DNA of 64,000 bases from Prescottella defluvii (GTDB lineage: Bacteria > Actinomycetota > Actinomycetes > Mycobacteriales > Mycobacteriaceae). Position numbers and translations under genes: made by a program. Below, in pieces: positions 19,999 to 29,855 of this stretch. Below the pieces are notes generated by a model, which saw nothing but the letters and a program-made list of their open reading frames with translations, was not told the DNA's origin and made no database searches. Within the stretch, counting starts at the first letter, position 1, and each line of letters begins with the position of its first letter. The stretch lies in contig CP121458.1 in NCBI GenBank assembly GCA_029690005.1, forward strand, positions 3,224,001-3,288,000. The letters are read 5' to 3'.

Positions 19999-21186
19999 CC
20001 CCGGTCCTTTCCTTCAGCGACACCGCGATCGCTTCTCGGTCATATGGCAGGCCGACGCGCATGAGCGCCAGATGTGCGTTGCCCACGTTCGTTCCCCACA
20101 ACCCCTCGTCGGCCACCAGAGCCGCGAGGAACTGTCGCTGAGGCGCGCCGATGCTCTCCGGTGGCGGCGGGTACTCACCCGGAACGAACTCGACGTCGGG
20201 GAACGCGGCACGAAGCAACGGTCCCCAGTCGTTGTCCGCCGTGTACGGGGTCGCGACCTGCGCTATCGCGATGGCCGCCGGCAGGATCGCGGCGAACGAC
20301 GTTTCCCGTTTCAGGAGCGAGTTGAGCAGCGTGAATCGGACGTGCATGGGAAAACTGCTCGGTTTCCGTTCGAACCACTGGTCGACCTCGGCAGGCCGAG
20401 TCAGCGCACGAACGAGTTCTTCTGCCGCCTGCCCGGAACGCGGCAGATGCAGGGCAGCACACGCGCGGATCGCAGGATCGGCGTCGGCGAGCCAGCCGCT
20501 GACGTCGGCGCCGACGGTACCGAGGGCAAGAACAGCCACGGCTCGGTCGTCTCGCTCCGTGGCGCTGTCGGCGAACGATCCCAGCGCCGCGGCGACGCGG
20601 TGTTGATGCGGGGGAGTGGAGTTGCCGTTCCACTGTGCCAGCGCGCTCACCACCCCAGCCTTGTGGGCGACGCCTTCGGATCTCATGAGCTGAAGCAGCG
20701 CCTCCAGGACCGGGTTCGTCTGCTGCCGGAGCGCTGGGATGGCGAGAGCCATGAGCACACCTGCCACAGGCGACTCCCACGCTTCTTCCGATTCTTCTTC
20801 ATCGTCGGACGCAAGCGCTTCGAAGAGTTCGCGTTGTTCCTCGTCCGAAGGCGGCACGGCCTCGCCTTCGTCCACGAGCAGCTCCCCGGCCATGGCCAGA
20901 CTGTCGCCCGCCGCATCGAGGAAGCCCACCATCGCAGGCAGCCGTGCTGCCGCGGTCTTCACGTCCGCATCGCCGCTCCAGAACGAGACGGCTTGTGCAA
21001 CAGCGGCAACCGTGGGTGCCGTTGCCGGGTAGATGGTGCCTGATGCAGCACCGCACTGTGTAGATGCTCCATCGCTGTCGAGAATGCCATCTCGTCGCCA
21101 CCCATCAACGCCTCGACATGGGCAGGCGTGTCCGTCGCCACCCCATACGCGTGGAAGAGCCGTTCCCAGTCGTAGGTCTCGCTCAC
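19991..21186 (-). CDS. HEAT-repeat-like protein
   Basis: About 398 residues built of repeated helix pairs: VGFLDAAGDSLAMAGELLV, VLMALAIPALRQQTNPVLEA, AVAVLALGTVGADVSGWLAD and AIRACAALHLPRSGQAAEEL are typical HEAT-type units. The first 50 residues (YDWERLFHAYGVATDTPAHV) form a capping region seen in actinobacterial HEAT proteins found beside toxin or immunity genes. One frameshift near 21035 separates the cap from the repeats. The start GTG at 21186 overlaps the upstream stop as GTGA. HEAT proteins bind partners; the partner here is unknown. Confidence 0.7.
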
Positions 21187-22265
21187 GCGACGCCCTTCTG
21201 TCTGCCGCGCCCCGCCTGATCGCGACCCTCGTCAGTCATCTGTCCGATCCCATCGATGTACTCCTCGACCAGTGCAAGTGCGCTGTCGTCGAGCGCGCGA
21301 CCCGGTACGAAGAACGCCGCCTTCCCCTCCACGTTCCGAAACACGATGCCGCCCTTGATGCGCACCGCGCCGGAGAGCGAATTCCACGGCGCACGCGATG
21401 ATCCGAACCTGCCCTCCAACCCCAGTCCGTCCGCATCGATCCGCACGGTAAGTCGTGATCCAACGCTCATGCCGTCGTCGACCGCCTTCGCGGCAACGCG
21501 ACGAAGGATGACCGTGAAGACGACGAGCAGCAGCGTGAGGGTCGCGATCACGCCGAATGCGAACACCCCGACGGTGAGGCCCGACAGCGCCGACACAATG
21601 CCGACAACCAGCGCGATCGGGAGCGCGATCATGCCTGTGATCCGCAGGCGACGCGACACCGCCGCATCGACGAACGCCCGCCGGACCGCCGCCTTGTCTG
21701 CGGCATCGATCGTGATGCTGTTCTCGAACACCGCCCGCGGCCCGCTTCCATGCGTCGCCGGCTCGGTGAGCGCGGCACGAATCCGCTCGAACGACTGCCG
21801 AGTCTCCGGCGTCGCGAGGAAGTCATCCAACGGCGCCCCACTCGCCCGGAAGTCCGCCTGCTCCAGCAGCGCGATGCCGAGTGCCGCGATCCGCTCCGAG
21901 GATCGATCCTCCAGATAGTCGGCCCACGCCTCCAGTGCGGTGATCGCGCGCAGGAGATCCGAATCCATGTCGCCATCCGACAGGTCGCCCTCATCGATCT
22001 CGACGATCCATGCCCGAAGCTGCTCGGCAGATGCGGTTCCCACTCTGTCGGCTGCCGCGCCGACGGCGCGCGCTGCGGCCTCCGTCAGCTCCGCTGCCGC
22101 TGCCGCTGCCACGCCATCCGCAGTGAGGAGCTCCCGCGTGACCGCGATCCCGAACTCGACCTGCGCCGCGGCCGTAGCGTGGGCTGCACACTCACGAACG
22201 GTGTTCTCGATTTCCTCGTAGCTACTCACGCCGCGGCTCGTTTCAACCCGAGAGTGAGGCCTCAT
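21183..22265 (-). CDS. DUF416-like and YcxB-like two-domain membrane protein
   Basis: An intact protein of 360 residues. Residues 15-180 are helical with the pattern AEQLRAWIVEIDEGDLSDGD and DLLRAITALEAWADYLEDRS, which I associate with DUF416-type domains. Two membrane helices follow (ITGMIALPIALVVGIVSALS and GVFAFGVIATLTLLLVVFTV). The C-terminal 90 residues resemble the YcxB-like domain: a PH-like strand set ending in WNSLSGAVRIKGGIVFRNVE and AAFFVPGRAL. ATG at 22265 overlaps the upstream stop as ATGA. YcxB-like proteins are often inner-membrane and appear in immunity contexts, which fits the operon. Domain calls are from memory of patterns. Confidence 0.6.
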   Translation of the reverse strand: MRPHSRVETSRGVSSYEEIENTVRECAAHATAAAQVEFGIAVTRELLTADGVAAAAAAELTEAAARAVGAAADRVGTASAEQLRAWIVEIDEGDLSDGDMDSDLLRAITALEAWADYLEDRSSERIAALGIALLEQADFRASGAPLDDFLATPETRQSFERIRAALTEPATHGSGPRAVFENSITIDAADKAAVRRAFVDAAVSRRLRITGMIALPIALVVGIVSALSGLTVGVFAFGVIATLTLLLVVFTVILRRVAAKAVDDGMSVGSRLTVRIDADGLGLEGRFGSSRAPWNSLSGAVRIKGGIVFRNVEGKAAFFVPGRALDDSALALVEEYIDGIGQMTDEGRDQAGRGRQKGVA

Positions 22266-22833
22266 TCGTCGTCCTCACCTTCGGCCAGCCATGCAGCCTC
22301 GAGTTCTTCGAGCACAGCGGGCGGCATCCCCTCGGCCCATCCGTTGGACTCCACGTATCCGCGGATGTCGACGTCGTCTCCGGCGACAGGCTCGAACATC
22401 ACCGGAGGGACCAGCCACCCCGGATCGTCGTGCGCGCCGAGCGCTTCAGCCGTCCAGTCCTGGCCAGGGTGCTTCGGATTCCCGGTCGGCGTCGACAGAT
22501 CGTTCGACGGGTCGAACGCCGCACCCGCCGCGATCACGGCGCCAGAGCAGACGCGGTCCTGGAGCGCATGCAGGCTCTGCTCCATCCCGCACGATTGACC
22601 GGTGGGACATCGGACTCGCTACGGAAGCGTTGGTAGTAGCTGGGCTGCGAGTACCAGTACAGGGCGGCCGCGGTGGCCCTGTCGAGCCGCGGATGCGTGG
22701 CCATCCACGCGATCAGTTCGGACTTGCCGTCGTAGTTCATCGTGAGTGCCGTTACCAGCCACTCGGCCACGGATGCGCTCTCGAGGAACTCGCGCATCAG
22801 GCGCAGCTCCAGCTCGTCGAAGTCAACGCTCAT
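22262..22833 (-). CDS. DUF4274-like protein
   Basis: About 190 residues. The N-terminal part (REFLESASVAEWLVTALTMN, then YDGKSELIAWMATHPRLDRA and TAAALYWYSQPSYY) matches the DUF4274 pattern, a family of unknown function. The C-terminal half (PGNPKHPGQDW-like, then GYVESNGWAEGMPPAVLEEL) is acidic. One frameshift at 22586-22588 (one base short in a C run on the + strand) joins them. ATG at 22833 overlaps the end of the ankyrin gene by 11 bases. Confidence 0.65.
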
Positions 22834-23882
22834 AGTTCACCTTCCCCAGCGGAATCGGCATCGGGTTCAGGGCAACCCACGCGACCGCGAACTCGCTCAG
22901 GCGATACACCTGCTCGTCATCCCCGTTGCCGGATTTCAAGGCCCGCGAGAGGGTTTGGGCTTCCTTCAGGTGGCCGGCCGGGAGCGGGGTGCCGCTCGCG
23001 TAGTGCTCGGGCAGCGCGGCGAGCATGCCCCTGAAGTTCCGATCCCGAGTTCGGGCTACCGTTGTCGAGGATTTCCCGCGCGATCCGTCCGGTCAGGCGG
23101 ATCACCTCGCCCTGCGCCGTCGCCGCAGCGCCACTCGACGGCACCAGCAACTCCCAGAGCGCCTGATGCTGGTCCTGCCACGCGCCCGCGGTAACCGTGA
23201 TCGGCGAAACACCATCGTGTCGCCGCCGCCCGGCAACGGGCGTGACACCGAACAGCCGGTAGAGCTCCGCGAGGCCGGCATCGGTCTCGTCGAGGTAGTC
23301 GGGGTTGAAGTTGTCCCGGTGGAACTCGAAATCCGTGCCGATCCGGGTCACCGCGGCCCGCATGTCCTCGGTCACTGCATCCCCGGCGTCGAGGAGCAGT
23401 GTCGCGACCTGGGCCATGGCCGGGATGAAGAAGTTCTGCGTGCGTCGGAGACCGTGCAGCATCGGTGTCTCGCCCCTGCCGTTCAGGGCTCGGGCATCGG
23501 CGCCGTGTTCGAGTAGCACCTGAGTCGTTTCGGGGCGTTGGTTTCCCACGGCTGCGTGCAGGGGCGACTCGCCATAGCGGTTCGGTCGTTGGATGTCCGC
23601 CCGAGCAACAGCAGGAGAGGGATCTGCTCCGCACGACCCCTCGAAGCTCTCGTCCAGAGCGGGGTGTCCCCGATAGAGGTCCGCAGCATCGACGTCGAGT
23701 CCCTGCTCGACCAGCCAGATGATCAGCTCGTCCGGGCACTCGACGAATCCGATGGAGGTCTGCTTGCTGGATCCGCCGCGAGCCTCCAGCAGGCACTTGT
23801 CGAAAACGTCCTCGAGTTCATCGAGCGATGCGGTCTTCAGCATGTCGTCGAAGTCCTTCGGCAGGGTCCTTCGCTTCGCCAC
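22823..23882 (-). CDS. Ankyrin-repeat protein, first gene of immunity-like operon
   Basis: About 350 residues. Ankyrin units are visible: GESPLHAAVGNQRPETTQVL, LEHGADARALNGRGETPMLH, and a degenerate first unit with WLVEQGLDVDAADLYRGHPA. The last 60 residues (LPAGHLKEAQTLSRALKSGN, then EQVYRLSEFAVAWVALNPM) are in another frame after a shift near 23040. The start GTG at 23882 is supported by AAGGAG about 10 bases upstream, the best ribosome binding site in the operon, consistent with it being the first gene. Ankyrin proteins bind other proteins; small cytosolic ones are frequent among toxin immunity genes. Confidence 0.78.
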
Positions 23883-24038
23883 GGGCGATCTCCTTCCACG
23901 CGCGGCAGGCACGCATTTCTTTGCTCATCGAGTCGAGACGCCGGACGGCGTGAGCGACCATGCCCGGTGACGAGTGTCCATCGCTGAGTGTCACACGAAA
24001 CCGGAAGTCCTTCTGAATCCGGCGGCCGATGCCGTCGA

Positions 24039-24616
24039 CTAGCGGGGCACGTCGGACGGCACAGGATGGTCAGGGTCGAGGGCCGGCAACCCGTCGATGC
24101 TGCGCCCATTGTCTCCAGCGATCCGGCGCGCAAACCTGTCGTCCGCCTGCTTGGCATGATGCGCATCCAACACCGGCCGCTCGCCGACGAGCTCGTAGTA
24201 CGGGACTGCGTACCCGCATGCGTCGGCGATGCGCTCGACGGCGATGACGATGACCGACCGAATGCCCGGGCGATCGAGACCGAAATTGGCTCGGAGTTCG
24301 AGGAATTCGGGGTCGTCCGGGCGCACGACTCGACCAGTGCCGAACAGTCGAAGGATTCGGGAGGTCCGGGTGAACGAACAGAACATGATGGTGATCCGGC
24401 CGTTCTCTCGCAGGTGCGCGATTGTTTCAGCGCCACTGCCGAACAGATCGAGGTAGGCGACAGTGCGATCGTCGAGCACCGCGAATGTGTCCTGATATCC
24501 CTTGGGGGAGAGGTTGACCCGTCCTCCTTGGGAGGGTGCCGTGGCAACGAAGAACATCGCCTGCGCCTCGATGAAACGCAGTAAGGACCCGTCGAGGTGC
24601 GAAACTCCTTGGCCAT
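24039..24616 (-). CDS. Pyridoxamine 5'-phosphate oxidase family (FMN split-barrel) protein
   Basis: About 192 residues. It reads FIEAQAMFFVATAPSQGGRV, NLSPKGYQDTFAVLDDRTVA, YLDLFGSGAETIAHLRENGR, ITIMFCSFTRTSRILRLFGT: the split-barrel that binds FMN or F420 and reduces small molecules. The start ATG at 24616 follows a ribosome site, and a T run (24602-24604 on the complementary strand) one base short breaks residue 5. It sits upstream of the ankyrin-led operon on the same strand, 157 bases away, but appears to be a separate transcription unit. Palindromic sites lie just upstream of the start. Confidence 0.82.
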
Positions 24617-24679
24617 GGGCTCCCCTTCCCATCGACATCACACTGTAGGTTCCGGATCTAGATGGCCAATTCTGGACCT

Positions 24680-24719
24680 ATATGTCCCGGACATATCATG
24701 ATTCCAGCCTATATGTCCA
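24680..24719. promoter_or_regulatory. Palindromic operator upstream of PPOX gene
   Basis: A perfect inverted repeat of 17 bases, ATATGTCC-C-GGACATAT (24680-24696), with a further half-site ATATGTCC at 24711-24718. It overlaps TGGAC-N6-GTCC on its left side. The location, 64 bases upstream of the PPOX start and divergent from nothing obvious, suggests a repressor site for that gene. Confidence 0.6.
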
Positions 24720-25007
24720 TTCTGGTCGCGTTTCGGAAACAGGCGTAGGCACTGAGTGTCAGGAGGGAGGGGCTGCGGGGCGACCTCGTACTCGTAGGTC
24801 CGACCGGTCAAGCGTGTTCATTGAACGTGGCAGCGAACTCGGCGCTAGGCCGAAACGGGTCTTGGATAGGGAACCGCTGCGGGAGCAGTGACCAGGATGG
24901 GTAACCAGGACTGGGTCGTAACAGCTTGACGAGGAGATCTTGTCAGTTTCAGAACTCGACTGCACGGATGTCAGTAGGGGTGTGCAGAGGTCCCCCAACG
25001 GTGTGAC
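24720..25007. other. Intergenic stretch without recognisable gene
   Basis: Between the palindrome and the WYL gene stop no coding frame resembles a known family. The base composition is less GC-rich than the surroundings. Confidence 0.4.
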
Positions 25008-25993
25008 TCACAAATCGTCCGGACCGATTGAGGGTGGTGACACCGGAGTGCCGGTGGCGCGGTGGAGTCTGGTCGCGAGCTTGTTGAATGCGAGCAACAG
25101 TTCGTCTCCTTCGATGATTTCGAGGTCGGTGTCGAGCTGTACCAACCAGAGTGCGAGTCGCGCCGGGTCTCCCGAGTCGATCTCGATGATGCACGTGGAG
25201 CTGCCAATGCTCTCGATGACGATTGGAATGGGAGTCTTCGCAGCGACGGTGGTGGCGGGAGCATGGACGAGCACTCGGGCGTGGTAGATGCGGCCTGCTG
25301 TGGTGATGCGTCTGGTGACGTATCCGATGACGTCGCGGTCAGGGTCTGCGCGGGGCTGGAATGTTACGCCGGTTGGTGGGCGTGCGGTCATGCGATCCAG
25401 GCGGAAGATTCGCCAGTCGTCGCGGTCCAGGTCCCACGCGAGCAAGTACCAGAGGTCTCCCCAATTTATGAGACGTTGCGGTTCCGTATGGCGTGCTTGT
25501 TCGCTGCGTTCGGGTTTGGTGTATCCGAACCGGAGCCGCTGGTGGCCGCGAATCGCGGAGGCGACGACGCTGAGTGCTGCGAGGTCCAGCGGCGGTGCAG
25601 TTCCGGGACTGTGTTCGTTGCCTCCCGGACTGCGCCGACGCGTTGGCGTAAACGTGCCGGGAGCACCTGCTCCAACTTCGCGAGCGCTGTGAGCGATTCC
25701 TCTTCAGCTCCAGCTCTTCCGGTTGCGAGTGCGCTGAGTCCGACCGCCACGGCAACGGCTTCGTCGTCGTTGAGCAGGAGGGGAGGCATCACAGCTCCTG
25801 GTGCGAGACGGTACCCACCCGCGACGCCAGGGCGTGCGTCTACGAGATAGCCGAGTGAACGCAGCTTGCTGATATCGCCGCGCACAGTCCTGGTGCTCAC
25901 CTCCAAGCGGTCGGCGATCTCGGAGCTCGTCCAGTCGCGTCTGAGCTGGAGAAGCGAGAGCAACTCGAGCAAGCGGGCCGAGGTTTTCAACAT
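25008..25993 (-). CDS. WYL-domain transcriptional regulator (YafY type)
   Basis: About 328 residues. Residues 1-60 hold a DeoR-like helix-turn-helix (TSSEIADRLEVSTRTVRGDI). A WYL domain follows, with LINWGDLWYLLAWDLDRDDW and FRLDRMTARPPTGVTFQP, then a WCX-type C-terminus (LALWLVQLDTDLEIIEGDEL). A frameshift near 25595 (one base short) breaks the linker. ATG at 25993 begins MLKTSARLLELLSLLQ, the usual family start; ATG at 26002 and 26005 are alternatives. It is divergent from an epoxide hydrolase gene about 60 bases away, its likely target. Confidence 0.88.
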
Positions 25994-26056
25994 GCCATCC
26001 ATCATTCCCCTAAATGCGGAAGCTATCCTGCCGCGATCCCTGCAATGGTGGGCGTC

Positions 26057-27195
26057 ATGACCGAAAACAAGACACTCACACCGTTCCGCATCAACGTCCC
26101 CCAAGCCGATATCGACGACCTGCGAGACCGGCTGGCGCGAGCCCGCTGGCCGCACCCGGTGCCCGGCCGAGACGATCGCGCCGATTTCAGCCGCGGTATC
26201 CCCATGGCATACCTGAGAGAGCTCGCCGAGTACTGGCGCGATGGCTTCGACTGGCGCGCGCAGGAAGCGCGCCTCAACGAGATCGAACAAGTCACGACGA
26301 CCATCGACGGTCAGGCCTTCCATATCGTCCATGCGCGGTCGTCAAACCCGCACGCAACCCCGCTGCTGCTCCACCACGGCTGGCCGGGCTCATTCGTCGA
26401 GTACCAGCGACTCCTCCCGCTACTGACCGACGAATTCCATGTCGTCATCCCGTCGCCGCCGGGCTTCGGCTTCTCCACCCCCTTGCATCTACGGGCTGGG
26501 AGCTGGCGCAGACGGCCGAAGCCTTTGCGGAGATCATGACCCGACTCGGGTATCAGCGGTTCGCGGCGCATGGCACCGATACCGGCACCGGCATCATGGC
26601 GCGCCTGGCAACTATCTACCCGGAGCGCGTGATCGGCACGCACTACGGCAGTGAGCGCCGGCTGCTCGGCTTGGTCGGAGTGCTTTTCCCTGCGCCCGCT
26701 GACCTTTCCGGCGAGGAGAGTGGCCAACTCGCTGTGATGCAGGCTGAGGCTGCCTCCGAGCGCGGGTACCTCGAGATGCAGAACCACAAGCCGGACACGA
26801 TCGGGGTGGCTCTCACCGATTCTCCGGTCGCCTTGCTCGCGTGGATCGCTGAGAAGTTCAAGGCTAGGGACAGCGGCTATCGCACCCCGGACGAGTCGGT
26901 CGACCGCGACCAACTCCTGGCGAATGTCACGTTGTACTGGTTCACGCGCAGCGGCGAGTCAAGCGCCCAATTCTACTACGAGGCGCAGCATTCCACGGTC
27001 GAACCCGCTATGTTCGCGCCCGTCCCGACCGGGTGGGCGGTCTTCGACACCCACCCGCTCATGCGCCGTGTCATGAACCCCACCGGTGCAATCGCCCATT
27101 GGAGCGAATACGCCGAAGGTGGCCACTTCCCCGCCATGGAACAACCGGCCTTGCTCGCAGACGACATCCACACCTTCTTCCGCAGCATCCCCTGA
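26057..27195 (+). CDS. Epoxide hydrolase (EHN-domain alpha/beta hydrolase)
   Basis: About 380 residues, the normal length for this family. The N-terminal epoxide-hydrolase domain is clear (FRINVPQADIDDLRDRLARA, RWPHPVPG). The alpha/beta-hydrolase core follows with LLLHHGWPGSFVEYQ and IPSPPGFGFST. At the nucleophile elbow the sequence is GTDTGTGI, an Asp nucleophile as in epoxide hydrolases. The end GGHFPAMEQPALLADDI has the catalytic His. One frameshift near 26488 (one base short). The enzyme opens epoxides to diols. It is divergent from a WYL regulator. Confidence 0.88.
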
Positions 27196-27451
27196 CCAGA
27201 ACTGCAGGCCGCGACGTGGCTGCCGCTTCTCTCGTTCGGGAACGGCGGCCACGCCAAGAGCCTCGCTGTGGACCAATGTCCACAGACAACAACGATGATG
27301 ATGGGCGGTGCACCAGTCGTCGAACGACATTCAGGTGGGCCGATCTACTGCTTCATCAACACCCACACGCCGGACCACCGCCGGACAGTGCGCGGCTCGT
27401 CTGACACGCAAATGCCAGAAGGCGACAGCACACGCCCGCAAAACGCCAGGT

Positions 27452-27604
27452 GACAGTGCACGCGACTTCTGAAACCGACAAGCTCATCGCCGACGCCCAA
27501 GGGCGAGGCTGGGACCGTGAAGCCGAACGCCACCAGCGGATAGCCACGCGCATATCGGAATTGTTGACGGAACTGGCTGAGCCGGTCAGGCCTCGCCTGG
27601 ACTG
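27452..27604 (+). CDS. Small ORF, possible integrase-associated tail
   Basis: A 50-residue frame starting GTG at 27452: [20 protein letters not shown], then [18 protein letters not shown]. The [10 protein letters not shown] pattern recalls short helical proteins or tails seen beside actinobacterial integrases, but this is a weak resemblance. It overlaps the 3' end of the convergent metA-like gene by about 19 bases. It may be a fragment. Confidence 0.3.
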
Positions 27605-28499
27605 AACGGTGTCTCCTGGTAGACGCAGTAGTTCAGCCAGTTGGCGTACAGCAGGTGCCCGTGGCCGCGCCATCGGTTGAGCGGGATGGCGGTGGGATCG
27701 TCGCCGGGAAGTAATGCGCCGGAGCTGGGACCAGCAGTCCTTGCTCGCTGTCGCGGCGGTATTCACGTGCCAAGGTGTCCGCGTCATATTCCGGGTGACC
27801 GGTCACGAAGACCTGGCGGCCGTCCGCGGTGGCCGCCAAGTAGACCCCGGCCTCCTCGCTCACCGCCAACACCTCGACCTCACCGGTAGCCTCGATGTCG
27901 GCGGCGTGGACATCGGTGTGCCGTGAGTGCGGCGCTAGGAACTCGTCGTCGAACCCGGTGACGATCGGCGACCGCGCGCCAGTGATCCGATGGGGGAATA
28001 CACCGGAGAGTTTCTGTGGGACTTCGTGTTTGCGGACACCGTAGTGGTGGTAGAGGGCCGCCTGCGCACCCCAGCAGACGTGCAGAGTCGACTGCACGGC
28101 GCTGCGGGTCCAGTCAAGGATCTTGGTCATCTCCGGCCAGTAGTCGACGTCCTCGAAGTCGAGTTTCTCGATCGGCGCCCCGGTAATGATGAGGCCGTCG
28201 AAGTGCATATGGGCCACGTCATCGAAAGTTGAGTAGAACGATTCGAGATGCTCTGCAGAGGTGTTACGCGAGACATGGCTGGCCATGTGCAGCAGGGTGA
28301 TCTCGATCTGCAGCGGAGTATTGCTGAGCAGCCGCAGCAGCTGCGTCTCGGTGCTGACCTTCATCGGCATCAGATTCAAGATGGCGATCCGCATAGGGCG
28401 AATATCCTGATGTCCAGCACGCTCGTCGGACATGACAAAGATTCGCTCCGCCTCCAGGATGGCCCTGGCGGGAAGATCGCGCGGCATAGTGACAGGCAT
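27586..28499 (-). CDS. metA: Homoserine O-acyltransferase, MetA family
   Basis: About 304 residues, matching MetA throughout: [19 protein letters not shown] at the start, [20 protein letters not shown], the active-site Cys in [35 protein letters not shown] (His and Glu of the catalytic set), and [13 protein letters not shown] near the end. The enzyme acylates homoserine in methionine biosynthesis; whether with acetyl- or succinyl-CoA cannot be told by eye. ATG at 28499 is preferred to 28487. One frameshift near 27692 (one base short). Most Mycobacteriales use MetX instead, so a MetA here is unexpected. Recombinase debris lies immediately upstream. Confidence 0.9.
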
Positions 28500-28589
28500 C
28501 GCCCAGCATCTTAGTCCGCCTCCGGTTGCCGACAGGGACCGGAGCTTCAATAACTCCAGCGGCGCGTCGCGAGAACAGCGTCGCAGGAC

Positions 28590-28795
28590 GATCTGTCCAC
28601 ATAATCGAGCGCAACCTCATTCGAGAATGCACCTCCGCGGCCCGGTCCCGCGGCCGCGTTGGGGGTCGGCCACCGAAGATGACGCCGCAGAAGATCAAGC
28701 AGGTAAAACTGATGCGCGACAACGGCATGAGCCAGCTCGAGATCGCTGAGATCCTCGGCGTCGGGCGCACCACGCTGTACCGGCACCTGAAGTGA
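28590..28795 (+). pseudogene. Serine recombinase (resolvase) C-terminal remnant
   Basis: Only the end of a Tn3-type resolvase or invertase remains: IIERNLIREC, a shortened linker where the family normally has several more residues, then GRVGGRPPKMTPQKIKQ and the Hin-like helix-turn-helix ISEILGV-type segment SQLEIAEILGVGRTTLYRHL. The catalytic N-terminal domain with its serine is missing, so it cannot recombine DNA. It marks a former mobile element next to metA. Confidence 0.7.
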
Positions 28796-28810
28796 ACCGG
28801 TGACAGGGTC

Positions 28811-28960
28811 GTGGCCGCCCTCCACACTCAACGCGCGGAACTGCCGAGTACATCGTCGGCCGGGACGGGCACTGCGTGTTCACGGTCAAGAACAACCAGC
28901 ATCCACACCGGCACGCGAACGTCTCGTGTCCCTCCCTTCCATGGGGGCGGGCTGTTCGCG
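28811..28960 (+). pseudogene. ISAs1-like transposase fragment
   Basis: Two short pieces in different frames, HTQRAE and then EYIVGRDGHCVFTVKNNQ with SLPWG shortly after. This is the pattern of the ISAs1-family DDE transposase near its second catalytic Asp region (HYLFTVKNNQ-like). No upstream or downstream continuation and no terminal inverted repeats are evident. With the adjacent resolvase remnant it forms a mobile-element graveyard. From 28961 to 29160 I see no gene. Confidence 0.5.
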
Positions 28961-29168
28961 TGCGACGACGCCGGCCCCGCGGGCAGCTCCGGTGTACGCC
29001 GGCCGGTCGGTCCCTGCCCGGGGGTGGCCGGGCCACGGTGCACCCCAACAGCTCGAGATCTTCGGTGATGGCGGCGTTGGGGGAACCAACGCGAAGCGCA
29101 GTCACTGCCAGCGGGTGGTCGCCGATCCGATCGAATCGCCAGCTCCTGGTTATCGCCGAGCGCGTGGC

Positions 29169-29201
29169 TGGACATCTAGTCCAGTTTGGACATATGGTCC
29201 A
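29169..29201. promoter_or_regulatory. Tandem TGGAC-N5-GTCCA operators
   Basis: Two perfect inverted repeats with the same arms: TGGACATCTAGTCCA at 29169-29183 and TGGACATATGGTCCA at 29187-29201, 18 bases apart start to start (just under two helical turns). They lie 40 bases upstream of the PAS regulator start, consistent with autoregulation by that protein or another dimeric regulator. Confidence 0.75.
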
Positions 29202-29240
29202 GAAGTGACAGTGAATGAGGGTGCCGACACTCGGGCGCGA

Positions 29241-29855
29241 ATGTGGGCACCGGTATGCCAGGCCGTAGCGCTGCTGCTCGGCCCCTACGTCGAGGTGGTC
29301 CTGCACGACCCGGCGACCGACCGGATCCTGGCGATCTGGAATCCGATGACCTCCCGCGGCCCGGGGATCCGTCGCTGCTGGGTGAACTCGACGAATTGGA
29401 TCCGTCGGCCCGGGACGTGTTCGGCCCCTACGAGAAGCTGCTCGCGGACGGCCGACGACTGTCGTCGGTCAGCGCGGTTCTGCGTGGCCCGGACGGCGAG
29501 GCCAGCGCGGTGCTGTGCGTCAATCTCGATCGCACGCCGCTGGAGCAGGCCGCAGCCGTACTGTCCGCGTTCGGCGCCCCGAGCGTGGCCCGACCGGAGT
29601 CGCTGTTCGAGCAGGACTGGAACGAGCGGATCCAGCACGTCGTCGGTGAGTACGTGCGCGAGCGCGGCCGCCCGGTGGAGCGGCTGACCCGCGCCGACCG
29701 GCTGGCCCTCCTCGGCCGGCTGGACGAGGCCAACGTCTTCGCCGTGCGCCGGGCCACTCCGGTCGTGGCCGCAGCCCTGCGGGTCTCCCGGCTCCACCCT
29801 CTACGGCCTGCTGGCCGAACTCAGAGCACCAAGCGCAAAGGACTCGACGCCATGA
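29241..29855 (+). CDS. YheO/DauR-like PAS-HTH transcriptional regulator
   Basis: About 205 residues. The N-terminal PAS-like domain (LLGPYVEVVLHDPATDRILA, then LRGPDGEASAVLCVNLDRTP) and the C-terminal helix-turn-helix (RLALLGRLDEANVFAVRRAT, VVAAALRVSRSTLYGLLAEL) match the YheO/DauR family. DauR controls D-arginine catabolism in Pseudomonas. ATG at 29241 fits the family; GTG at 29211 is possible. Frameshifts at 29363-29366 (G run one short) and near 29790 (one extra base). The stop overlaps the aminotransferase start as ATGA, so the pair is coupled. Confidence 0.82.

Noticed and set aside
25287..25850. Plus-strand ORFs across the WYL regulator
   Set aside because: WYL and HTH motifs are on the minus strand; the plus frames show only Arg/Ser-rich shadow sequence.
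28800..29687. A 295-residue plus-strand ORF before the aminotransferase
   Set aside because: Its first half is low-complexity Arg/Pro/Ala sequence over transposase debris; only the part after about 29241 is real and belongs to the PAS regulator.
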